Assembly (NCBI GenBank): GCA_019232985.1
Contig: JAFAMW010000023.1
Span: 1-54,194, forward strand
Length of the DNA stretch: 54,194 bases
Direction of reading: 5' to 3'
From: Roseateles sp.
Lineage (GTDB): Bacteria; Pseudomonadota; Gammaproteobacteria; Burkholderiales; Burkholderiaceae
Shown: positions 1 through 7,897 of the stretch, one piece after another
How the letters are laid out: each line of letters begins with the position of its first letter
How positions within the stretch are numbered: position 1 is the stretch's first letter
The notes under the pieces: model-generated
What the model was told of the DNA's origin: nothing
Database searches by the model: none
What the model saw: only the letters and a program-made list of their open reading frames with translations
Program-made: the position numbers and the translations under genes

Positions 1-1254
1 CACCAGCATCGCCGCGAGCAGGCACATCGCCCCGGCGACGAAGTACGCCGGCAGGTAGCTCGCGAATTCCGTCCGCGAAAAACCGGCGCCGAAGGCGGCC
101 GTCGCGGCGCCGATCTGGTGGCCGGCGAAGACCCAGCCGAACACCATGCCGGCGCGCTCGCGGCCGAAGCGGTCCGCCGTCAGCTTCACGGTCGGCGGCA
201 CGGTCGCGATCCAGTCGAGGCCGTAGAACATCGCGAACAGCGAGAGCCCGCCGATCGTGTACTCGGCCTGCGGCAGCCACAGCAGCGACAGGCCGCGCAG
301 CCCGTAATACCAGCACAGCAGCTTGCGCGCGTCCCAGCGGTCGCTGAGCCAGCCCGACAGGATCGTGCCGACGAAGTCGAACGCGCCCATCATCGCGAGC
401 ACCGACGCCGCCGGCACGGCGTCGAGGCCGCGGTCGCCGCACAGCGAGATGAAGTGGGTCTGCATCAGGCCGTTCGTCGACAGGCCGCAGATGAAGAAGG
501 TGCCGGCGAGCAGCCAGAAGGTCGGCTTGGCCGCCGCGTCGGCGAGCGCCGCGAACGGCGCGAGCCAGCTCGACGCCGCGGCCGGCGCCGGCGCGGCCGG
601 CGCGTCGGCGGCCTCGCCGTAGGCGCGCGCGCCGACGTCGGCCGGGTGGTCGCGCATCAGGATCCAGACCAGCGCCATCACGCCGAGGCAGATCGCGGCG
701 AGCGGCGCGAGCGGCGCGCGCCAGCCCCAATGCGTGATCATCCAGGCCGCGACCGGCAGGCAGGCGAGCTGGCCGGTCGCCGCGCTCGCCGTGAGCACGC
801 CCATCACGAGGCCGCGCCGCGCCGTGAACCAGCGGTTCGACACGACCGCGCCGAGCACGACGGCCGTCATGCCGCTGCCGACGCCGAGCATCACGCCCCA
901 CAGCAGCACGAGCTGCCACAGCTGGGTCGCGACGCCGGCGAGCAGCATGCCGCCGCCGACCAGCGCGAGCGCCGCGCACATCACGGCGCGCAGTCCGAAG
1001 CGCTCCATCAGCATCGCCGCGAACGGGCCCATCAGGCCGTACAGCGCGAAGCGCAGCGCGAGCGCGCCCGACACGTCGCCGGTGCGCCACCCGAACTCGT
1101 GCACGAGCGGCTGCAGCATCGCGCCGGGCAGGCCCAGCGCGGCCGACATGAACAGCATGGTCAGGAAGGTCAGCGCCGCGACGACCCAGGCATAGTGCAG
1201 GCGGCGCGCGTGCAGCAAGCGGGCGATGGGGGCGGACAGCGAGAGCGTCGTCAT
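1..1254 (-). CDS. MFS transporter, MCT/OFA-like (3' end beyond window)
   Basis: Open frame from an ATG at 1254 to the window edge, 418 codons with no stop, so the last few residues are missing. The protein starts MTTLSLSAPIARLLHARRLH and then shows regularly spaced hydrophobic segments typical of a 12-helix major facilitator. A charged, Ala/Pro-rich cytoplasmic stretch sits near the middle (about residues 210-240, encoded near 540-640), as expected between the two six-helix halves. Sequence flavour such as TVKLTADRFGRERAGMVFGW near residue 350 is that of the monocarboxylate/oxalate-formate type of MFS proteins, which move small organic acids across the inner membrane; the substrate here is not predictable. 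It is transcribed divergently from a TetR regulator 76 bp away, which probably controls it. Confidence 0.85.
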   Translation of the reverse strand, partial: MTTLSLSAPIARLLHARRLHYAWVVAALTFLTMLFMSAALGLPGAMLQPLVHEFGWRTGDVSGALALRFALYGLMGPFAAMLMERFGLRAVMCAALALVGGGMLLAGVATQLWQLVLLWGVMLGVGSGMTAVVLGAVVSNRWFTARRGLVMGVLTASAATGQLACLPVAAWMITHWGWRAPLAPLAAICLGVMALVWILMRDHPADVGARAYGEAADAPAAPAPAAASSWLAPFAALADAAAKPTFWLLAGTFFICGLSTNGLMQTHFISLCGDRGLDAVPAASVLAMMGAFDFVGTILSGWLSDRWDARKLLCWYYGLRGLSLLWLPQAEYTIGGLSLFAMFYGLDWIATVPPTVKLTADRFGRERAGMVFGWVFAGHQIGAATAAFGAGFSRTEFASYLPAYFVAGAMCLLAAMLV

Positions 1255-1270
1255 GGTTCAGCGCATTTTG

Positions 1271-1315
1271 ATGATGGATGTCATCATAAATGGTTTGATG
1301 ACGAACGCAATCAAA
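1271..1315. promoter_or_regulatory. Divergent operator region between MFS and TetR genes
   Basis: Two inverted repeats lie in the 76-bp gap. ATGATG and CATCAT (1271-1276, 1282-1287) are separated by 5 bp, and TTTGAT and ATCAAA (1294-1299, 1310-1315) by 10 bp. TetR-family repressors commonly bind such palindromes between their own gene and a divergent transporter gene. That the TetR protein at 1331 binds here is inference. Confidence 0.45.
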
Positions 1316-1330
1316 AACTAGAATACCCGC

Positions 1331-1933
1331 ATGAAAGTCAGCAAGGAACAGGCCGCGGAAAACCGCCAGGCGATTCTCGACGCCGCGGCGCGGCTGTTCC
1401 GCGAGCATGGCTTCGGCGGCGTCGGCGTCGCCGAAATCACGCGCGCGGCGGGCTTCACGCATGGCGGCTTCTACCGTCACTTCGAGTCCAAGGAAGCGCT
1501 CGCGGCCGAGGTCTGCGCGCTCGCGTTCGAGCGCTCGGTCGACAAGCTCGAGGCGCGCCTCGGCGCGGGCGGCGGCGACGCGACGGAGTATTTCCGCCAT
1601 TACCTGAGCCCGCACCATGTGCGCGAGGCCGGCGACGGCTGCCCGATGCCGACGCTCGCCGGCGACGGCGCACGCGAGCACGGCGCGGTGCCGGCGGCGC
1701 TCGCCCAGGGCATCGGCCACTATCTGCAGAGCCTTGCGCGCCACCGGCCCGACGGCACGGTCGTCGCGGCCGACGCGCCGCTCGACGACGCTGACAAGGC
1801 GCGAGCGATCCTGTGCCTGGCCGCGCTCGTCGGCGGCGTCGTGCTTGCGCGCGCGACCCACGAGGCCGCGCCGGCGCTGTCGGACGAGATCCTGCAGACG
1901 CTGCAGGCGGAGCTTCACGGGCTCTGGCGCTAG
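1331..1933 (+). CDS. TetR/AcrR family transcriptional regulator
   Basis: A 200-residue protein with a TetR N-terminal DNA-binding domain at about residues 10-57. It includes the AILDAAARLFREHGFGGVGV helix and the recognition-helix region GFTHGGFYRHFESKEAL, which is nearly the family consensus. The rest is the helical ligand-binding/dimerisation part, which cannot be assigned to an effector. Length is normal for the family. The ATG at 1331 directly precedes the conserved N-terminus. The gene diverges from the MFS transporter at 1254, and two inverted repeats lie between them, so autoregulation plus repression of the transporter is the likely role (inference). Confidence 0.93.
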   Translation: MKVSKEQAAENRQAILDAAARLFREHGFGGVGVAEITRAAGFTHGGFYRHFESKEALAAEVCALAFERSVDKLEARLGAGGGDATEYFRHYLSPHHVREAGDGCPMPTLAGDGAREHGAVPAALAQGIGHYLQSLARHRPDGTVVAADAPLDDADKARAILCLAALVGGVVLARATHEAAPALSDEILQTLQAELHGLWR

Positions 1934-1965
1934 GGACTCGCCGCGGCCCGCCGGCGCGTGGCGCC

Positions 1966-2760
1966 TTACCTGAGCTCGGGCGCGTAATGGCGCGCGATCT
2001 CCTCGGGGCGGCGGCGCGCGGCGAGCGCCTTGAACGCACCGTCCAGCCGCGCGACGAGCGCCGGCGACGTGAGCGGGTTCAGCGCGAAGTAGTAGGCGCC
2101 GCGCTGGCTCAGCAGCGCGACGCGGCGCACGCGCGTCGCCGAATGGTCGACGCGCAGCGACAGCCAGCGCATCGACAGCTCGTTGTCGGTGACCGCGTCG
2201 ATGCGGCCCGCGAGCAGCTTGCGGAAGTTCTGCGCGGTGTCGATGCCGAGCTCGATGTTCTCGGCCGGCACACCGGCCGCGATCAGGTCCTCGTAGGCGG
2301 CGTCGCCGCGCACGACGCCATAGCGGCAGGGGTGGGCGCGGTCGGCCGGCTGGCAGGCCGCGCGGCCCGGACGCACGAGGTCGAAGATCCAGGTCGCGCG
2401 CGGCGCGACCGGGCCGATCCAGATGAACTGGTGCTCGCGCTCGGGCGTGCGCGCGGTCGTGAACAGCAGCGTCGCCGGGCGCGCGAGCGTCTCGAGCTTG
2501 GCGCGCTCCCAGGGCTCGAGCTCGATGCGGCAGCGCAGCTGCGCGAGCGTGCAGGTCTCGCGCAGCAGGTCGGTCGCGATGCCGCGCACGAGGCCGTCTT
2601 CCTTGAAGTTGTACGGCGGCCAGTCCTCCGTCACGGCCTCGATGTCGGGGGCAGGGCCGGGCTCGGCGACGGTCGAGGCCCGCGCCGGCAGCAGCGCCAC
2701 GAGCAGCGCGAGCGCGGCGCGCGCGCCGCGCGATCTCGAGAGTCCGGTGTCGAAGAGCAA
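1966..2760 (-). CDS. Periplasmic solute-binding protein family 3 (ABC type, orphan)
   Basis: A 264-residue protein with a TTG start at 2760, supported by a GGAAAG purine run about 10 nt upstream. Residues 1-28 form a signal peptide ending LLPARA. The mature part begins with the family-3 binding-protein opening (EAVTEDWPPYNFKEDGLVRGIATDLL), and the EPWERAKLETL segment is typical of Burkholderiales members. No ABC permease or ATPase gene is adjacent, so it may be an orphan binding protein or act with a distant transporter or sensor. It lies 96 bp downstream of the receiver/Hpt gene on the same strand and could be co-transcribed. The ligand is unknown. Confidence 0.82.
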   Translation of the reverse strand: MLFDTGLSRSRGARAALALLVALLPARASTVAEPGPAPDIEAVTEDWPPYNFKEDGLVRGIATDLLRETCTLAQLRCRIELEPWERAKLETLARPATLLFTTARTPEREHQFIWIGPVAPRATWIFDLVRPGRAACQPADRAHPCRYGVVRGDAAYEDLIAAGVPAENIELGIDTAQNFRKLLAGRIDAVTDNELSMRWLSLRVDHSATRVRRVALLSQRGAYYFALNPLTSPALVARLDGAFKALAARRRPEEIARHYAPELR

Positions 2761-2856
2761 AGTCGTTCTTTCCGCGCCTCGCCGCGCCGAGTCATCGACG
2801 TGTCGATTGTGCGGCAGGCGGCGGGCGCGGCAATGATCTGAATAGAGGAGGCGGCG

Positions 2857-3585
2857 TCAGCGCAGCGCCGCGAGCGCGCGCCGCAGCGCCGGCCACAGCG
2901 CCTGGCCCGCGTCGGCCTCGCCGTCGGCGCAGGCCGCCTCGAGCGCGTGGGCGATGCTCGCGTCGCGCGGTTGGCCGAGCATGCGCAGCACGGTCTTGAG
3001 GCTGTGCGCGAGGTGGTGCAGCGCGGCGAGGTCGCCGCTCGCGGTCGCGCGGTCGCCCTCGTCGATGTCGGCGCCGAAGCGCTCGAGGCAGGCCGCGCGG
3101 AACGCCGCGAACAGCGCCGCGTCGCCGCCGAAGTGCAGCGCGATCGGGTCGGCCGGGGCCGGGTGCTGCGGCGCCGGCGGCACGGCCTTGGGCACGGCGG
3201 CCGCGGCCGCGAGCGCTTCCTCGACGCAGGCCTCGAGCTCGTCGAGCCGGCAGGGCTTGGCGAGCAGGCGCCAGACCTCGGGGCGGTCGAGGCGGGCGCG
3301 CGCCTGCGCGTCGAGCGCGCCGCTGAAGATCGCGATGCGCGCGGGGCCGCGCAGCGCCGGGTCGGCGGCGAGCCGCTCGACGAGATCGAAGCCGGTCAGC
3401 CCGGGCAGCATCAGGTCGCTGAGGATCAGCGCGACCGGCCCTTGGGCGAGCGCCGCCAGCGCGGCCGCGACGTCGGCGACGACGACCAGCTCGAGCGCGA
3501 AGTCCTCGAGCGCGAGCCGGACGAACTGCTGGATCGGCGCGTCGTCCTCGATCAGCAGCACGCGCGGCCGGGTCGGCGTGCTCAT
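2857..3585 (-). CDS. Response regulator with C-terminal Hpt domain
   Basis: A 242-residue protein. Residues 1-125 form a receiver domain with the acidic pair IEDD near the start, the phospho-acceptor Asp in LILSDLMLPGLTG, and the conserved Lys in LLAKPCRL. After an Ala/Pro linker, residues about 150-242 form a histidine phosphotransfer domain with the likely phospho-His in LAHSLKTVLRML; the usual HxLKGS is HSLKTV here. There is no DNA-binding output domain, so it should relay phosphate rather than bind DNA. Its ATG overlaps the stop codon of the upstream HTH-receiver gene by 4 bp (ATGA), so the two are translationally coupled. No histidine kinase gene is nearby. Confidence 0.85.
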   Translation of the reverse strand: MSTPTRPRVLLIEDDAPIQQFVRLALEDFALELVVVADVAAALAALAQGPVALILSDLMLPGLTGFDLVERLAADPALRGPARIAIFSGALDAQARARLDRPEVWRLLAKPCRLDELEACVEEALAAAAAVPKAVPPAPQHPAPADPIALHFGGDAALFAAFRAACLERFGADIDEGDRATASGDLAALHHLAHSLKTVLRMLGQPRDASIAHALEAACADGEADAGQALWPALRRALAALR

Positions 3586-4181
3586 TGGCCGGCCACTCCG
3601 AGCAGTTGCTTGATCAGCGCCGGCAGCCGCGTCACGAGCTCGGGCTTGTGCACGACCGGCACGCCCTCGAGCGCGAACGCGTAGGGCTCGCGCTGGCGTT
3701 CGTCGAGCGAGGTCACGACGATCAGGCGGCTCGTCGCGAACTGGGGCTGCGAGCGCAGGCTCGTGATCAGCGCGGCGCCGTCGATGCCGGGCAGCAGGAT
3801 GTCGACGAGCAGCAGCTCGGGCTGGAGCTGGCCGACCATCGCGAGCCCCGCGATGCCGTCGCGCGCGACGTGCAGCTCGAGCTCGGGAAACTGCTGGGCG
3901 ACGAGCAGCGCGACGAGGTTCTGGTAATGGACCGAGTCCTCGATCAGCAGCAGGCGCGGGCGCCGAGCCGTACCGCGCGCGCCGGGCGCGGCCGGCGCAC
4001 CGCCGCGGCTCTCGATCCAGGCCTGCACCGAAGCGCGCGCGATGCGGCGATGGCCGCCCGGCGTCTTCCAGGCCTGCAGCTCGCCGCGGTCGACCATCAG
4101 CTGGACCGAGCGCACGGCCATGCCGAGCAGGCGCGCCACTTCGAGCGTGGTGTAGTCGGCGGTCGTCGTCTCGGTGGGCAT
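3582..4181 (-). CDS. Excisionase-type HTH fused to receiver domain
   Basis: A 199-residue protein from an ATG at 4181, preceded by a GGAG motif about 10 nt upstream. Residues 7-55 read as a MerR/excisionase-like helix-turn-helix with wing (TTLEVARLLGMAVRSVQ, then WKTPGGHRRI). Residues about 70-195 are a receiver domain with IEDS, the phospho-acceptor Asp in LLLVDILLPGIDG, and a Lys in VVHKPEL. Most response regulators carry the DNA-binding domain at the C-terminus; here it is N-terminal. It forms a coupled pair with the receiver/Hpt gene downstream. A TTG at 4226 could extend it by 15 residues but lacks support. Target genes are unknown. Confidence 0.86.
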   Translation of the reverse strand: MPTETTTADYTTLEVARLLGMAVRSVQLMVDRGELQAWKTPGGHRRIARASVQAWIESRGGAPAAPGARGTARRPRLLLIEDSVHYQNLVALLVAQQFPELELHVARDGIAGLAMVGQLQPELLLVDILLPGIDGAALITSLRSQPQFATSRLIVVTSLDERQREPYAFALEGVPVVHKPELVTRLPALIKQLLGVAGQ

Positions 4182-4287
4182 CGGGGCTGGGCTCCAGGCA
4201 GATGATGGAAATGATAACAATGCCAAGCACCCGCGCCGGTGACCAACGCATCGCTACGTTTATGCTTGCGCGATTCGCAATACCGTC

Positions 4288-5316
4288 ATGAACCAGCCCA
4301 GACTCCACATCATCAGCCAGCTGCGCAGCCCCTTCGGCGGCACCGAGCAGCGCTCGATGCAGCTGCACCGGCTGCTCGGCGAGGTCGCTGACGTCACGCT
4401 CTGGAACACCCATCCGCGCCCGGAGCTCGCGCGGCAGTTCTACCCGGCCGCGCGGCGCCTGCACGCGCGCTACCTGAGCTTCCCGCTCAGCGGCGTGTTC
4501 TTCTTCATCGGCAACTTCGACTGGCATGTCGGGCGCTGGCTGAGCTTCACGCGGCCGACGCGCATGGTCGTGCTGCTCAATACGCCGGACATGCACCTTT
4601 CACGGCCGTTCCTGCAGCGCCTGCACGGCTTCAAGCCCGGCGTGCCCATCGACCTCTGCTACGCGGCCGACTGGATGCGCGAGGTCGTCGGCCTGCCCGG
4701 TGTCGTGCACGCGTCGCCGATCGACCTCGAGCGATTCCGGGCCGCGCCGGCGCGCGACCCGCAGCGGCCGTTCACGGTTGGCCGCCTGAGCCGCGACGTC
4801 GCGGCCAAGCACCACCCCGAGGACCCGGCGCTGTACCGCCGCCTCGCGGCCCAGGGCGTGCAGGTGCGCCTGATGGGCGCGACCGTGCTCGCGAAGGCGC
4901 TCGAGGGCGTGGCCGGGGTCGAGATCCTGCCCGAGGGCGCCGAGCCGGCCGACGCGTTCCTGCGCTCGCTCGACTGCTTCTACTACCGCACCCACCCCGA
5001 CTGGGTCGAGCCCTCGGGCCGCGTGATCTGCGAGGCGATGGCGACGAGCCTTCCCGTGGTCTGCGTGCCGCCGGGCGGCTTCACCGAGGTCATCGACGCC
5101 GGCGTGAACGGCTTTGTCACGGCCGATACCGACGCGACCTATGCCGCGCTGCTCGAGCTCGCAGCCGCCCCGCAGCGCTGCGCCGAGGTCGGCGCGCAGG
5201 CGCGCGCGGCGATGGAGCGCCGCTACGGCGCCGCGGCGCTGCGCGAGCAGATGGCGTTCATCGCCGCGCCGGCCGCGGCCGACGACGTGCGTGCGCTGCT
5301 GAACCAGCCGGCCTGA
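4288..5316 (+). CDS. Glycosyltransferase family 4 protein
   Basis: A 342-residue protein. The first half has the GT-B N-terminal pattern with the loop LRSPFGGTEQ at residues 12-21. The C-terminal half carries the GT4 nucleotide-sugar site with the glycine- and acid-rich pattern EPSGRVICEAMATSLPVV (about residues 240-257), then GGFTEVIDAGVNGF. This family transfers a sugar from an activated donor to a glycan, lipid or other acceptor in the cytoplasm. It is not beside other polysaccharide genes, so donor and acceptor cannot be guessed. It ends 10 bp from the convergent LysR gene. Confidence 0.88.
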   Translation: MNQPRLHIISQLRSPFGGTEQRSMQLHRLLGEVADVTLWNTHPRPELARQFYPAARRLHARYLSFPLSGVFFFIGNFDWHVGRWLSFTRPTRMVVLLNTPDMHLSRPFLQRLHGFKPGVPIDLCYAADWMREVVGLPGVVHASPIDLERFRAAPARDPQRPFTVGRLSRDVAAKHHPEDPALYRRLAAQGVQVRLMGATVLAKALEGVAGVEILPEGAEPADAFLRSLDCFYYRTHPDWVEPSGRVICEAMATSLPVVCVPPGGFTEVIDAGVNGFVTADTDATYAALLELAAAPQRCAEVGAQARAAMERRYGAAALREQMAFIAAPAAADDVRALLNQPA

Positions 5317-5326
5317 AGCGAGCCGC

Positions 5327-6274
5327 TCAAGGCCGCGAGAGGGTCGGCGGGCGCATGCCGGGGATGTCCGGCATCGCGCGCTTCATGACGGCCGCGAACT
5401 CGCGCAGCCGCGCCGGGTACAGGCGCGCATGCGGGTAGAGCAGGTGCACGGGCAGCGGCGCGGCCTCCCAGGCCGGCGCGAGCTGGACCAGGCGGCCGCT
5501 CGCGAGCTCGTCGACGACGAGCCAGGCCGAGACCAGCGCCGCGCCGAGGCCCTCGAGCAGGCCCGAGCGCGCGGCGTAGAGGCTGTCGGTGCTCATGCGC
5601 GGCTTGATCGCGATGCGCTCGACGCCGCTGCCGTCGATCTCGCGCAGCTCGAGCATGTCGCGGTAGAACTGAATCAGCGACAGCCAGGGCAGGCGCGCGA
5701 GCTCGTGCGGATGCTGCGGCGGCGCGCCGTCGCCCCACAGGCCCGGTTTCGCGACGAGGATGCGCGGCACCTCGGCGAGGCGCACCGCGACCAGCCCCGG
5801 CTCTTCGACCGCGCCGACGCGGATCGCGCAGTCGATGCCCTCGGCGATGAAGTCGGCCTGGCGGTCGAGCAGCAGCCAGTCGACGCTGACCTCGGGGTTG
5901 GCGCGCAGGAACGCGGCGAGCGGCTCGACGAGCAGCTGCTGGCCGAACGCGTGCGGCGCCATCACGCGCAGATGGCCGCGCGGCGTGTCCTTGGCGCCGC
6001 GCAGGTCGGACTCGACGGCGTCCCAGGCCTCGAGCAGCGACTTCGCGTGCGCGTAGCAGCGCTCGCCGTCGGCCGTGAGCTTCATCGCGTGGGTCGAGCG
6101 CTGGAGCAGCTTGAGGCCCAGCATGGTCTCGAGCCAGGCGAGCCGGCGGCTGATCGTCGGCTGGGTGCTCGCCATCTGGCGCGCGGCCGCGCTCAGGCTG
6201 CCCGCGTCGACGATGCGCACGAAGGTCTGCATGAGCTCGAGCCGGTCGAGCACGGTCGGCGCTGACTTTGTCAT
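5327..6274 (-). CDS. LysR family transcriptional regulator
   Basis: A 315-residue protein with the LysR winged HTH at about residues 10-70 (LMQTFVRIVDAGSLSAAARQ, then STQPTISRRLAWLE), followed by a LysR substrate-binding domain (about 100-300) with the usual RGHLRVMAPHAFGQ start. Normal family length. The ATG at 6274 gives a short N-terminal lead MTKSAPTVLDRLEL. It is divergent from an MFS transporter whose ATG is 93 bp away. The usual relation is that the LysR protein controls the divergent gene in response to a small molecule, here probably the transported compound (inference). Confidence 0.93.
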   Translation of the reverse strand: MTKSAPTVLDRLELMQTFVRIVDAGSLSAAARQMASTQPTISRRLAWLETMLGLKLLQRSTHAMKLTADGERCYAHAKSLLEAWDAVESDLRGAKDTPRGHLRVMAPHAFGQQLLVEPLAAFLRANPEVSVDWLLLDRQADFIAEGIDCAIRVGAVEEPGLVAVRLAEVPRILVAKPGLWGDGAPPQHPHELARLPWLSLIQFYRDMLELREIDGSGVERIAIKPRMSTDSLYAARSGLLEGLGAALVSAWLVVDELASGRLVQLAPAWEAAPLPVHLLYPHARLYPARLREFAAVMKRAMPDIPGMRPPTLSRP

Positions 6275-6367
6275 GCGTGACGTGTATGGGTGATTTGCAT
6301 TTTGGCGTTCTACCAGAATTTTTCATGCTCGGGAAGAATGATCGGCAAGTCTTCCAAGGAGTTTCCA

Positions 6368-7582
<1,215 letters not shown>

Positions 7583-7612
7583 GCCTCGGCGTTCGCCGCG
7601 AAGAACCAAGAA

Positions 7613-7646
7613 AAAGCCCCACCCGCTTGGCAGCGAGTGGGGCTTT
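7613..7646 (-). terminator. Intrinsic terminator after tRNA-Asn pair (also faces MFS gene)
   Basis: The inverted repeat AAAGCCCCAC (7613-7622) / GTGGGGCTTT (7637-7646) has an inner CGCT/AGCG extension. It is flanked by A5 on the left, so on the minus strand the hairpin is followed by U residues, as expected for termination of the tRNA transcript. It may also stop transcripts arriving from the MFS gene on the plus strand. Confidence 0.8.
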
Positions 7647-7650
7647 GATT

Positions 7651-7726
7651 TGGCTCCTCGACCTGGGCTCGAACCAGGGACCTACGGATTAACAGTCCGG
7701 CGCTCTACCGACTGAGCTATCGAGGA
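7651..7726 (-). tRNA. tRNA-Asn (anticodon GTT), second copy in transcript
   Basis: A 76-nt cloverleaf. The acceptor stem is TCCTCGA/TCGAGGA, the D-arm GCTCAGTCGGTAGAGC, the anticodon loop CTGTTAA giving GTT (Asn), the T-arm CCTGG-TTCGAGC-CCAGG, the discriminator G, and CCA is encoded. It is identical to the copy at 7778-7853, 51 bp away. Confidence 0.97.
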
Positions 7727-7777
7727 ATAGTTTCACTATGTCGGCACGTCGATCGGTTGCGACGCGCGTCTTGATCT

Positions 7778-7853
7778 TGGCTCCTCGACCTGGGCTCGAA
7801 CCAGGGACCTACGGATTAACAGTCCGGCGCTCTACCGACTGAGCTATCGAGGA
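7778..7853 (-). tRNA. tRNA-Asn (anticodon GTT), first copy in transcript
   Basis: A 76-nt cloverleaf identical to the copy at 7651-7726: the same acceptor stem, GTT anticodon in loop CTGTTAA, T-loop TTCGAGC and encoded CCA. The two genes are probably one transcript running from the TATAAT promoter at 7868-7897 to the hairpin at 7613-7646. Confidence 0.97.
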
Positions 7854-7867
7854 ACAGTGAGCCCACG

Positions 7868-7897
7868 ATTATAGGACAGATTCAGACCACTTCACAA
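7868..7897 (-). promoter_or_regulatory. Sigma70-type promoter for the tRNA-Asn pair
   Basis: On the minus strand a perfect TATAAT (-10, 7868-7873) is preceded by TTGTGA (-35-like, 7892-7897) with an 18-bp spacer, and lies about 14 bp upstream of the first tRNA. The -35 element overlaps the stop codon of the upstream TonB-receptor gene. Confidence 0.65.

Noticed and set aside
2857..4596. One long 579-codon protein covering both response-regulator genes
   Set aside because: Only its last 242 residues show a domain pattern; the upstream part is another frame of the HTH-receiver gene. The ATG at 3585 with ATGA overlap is the real start.
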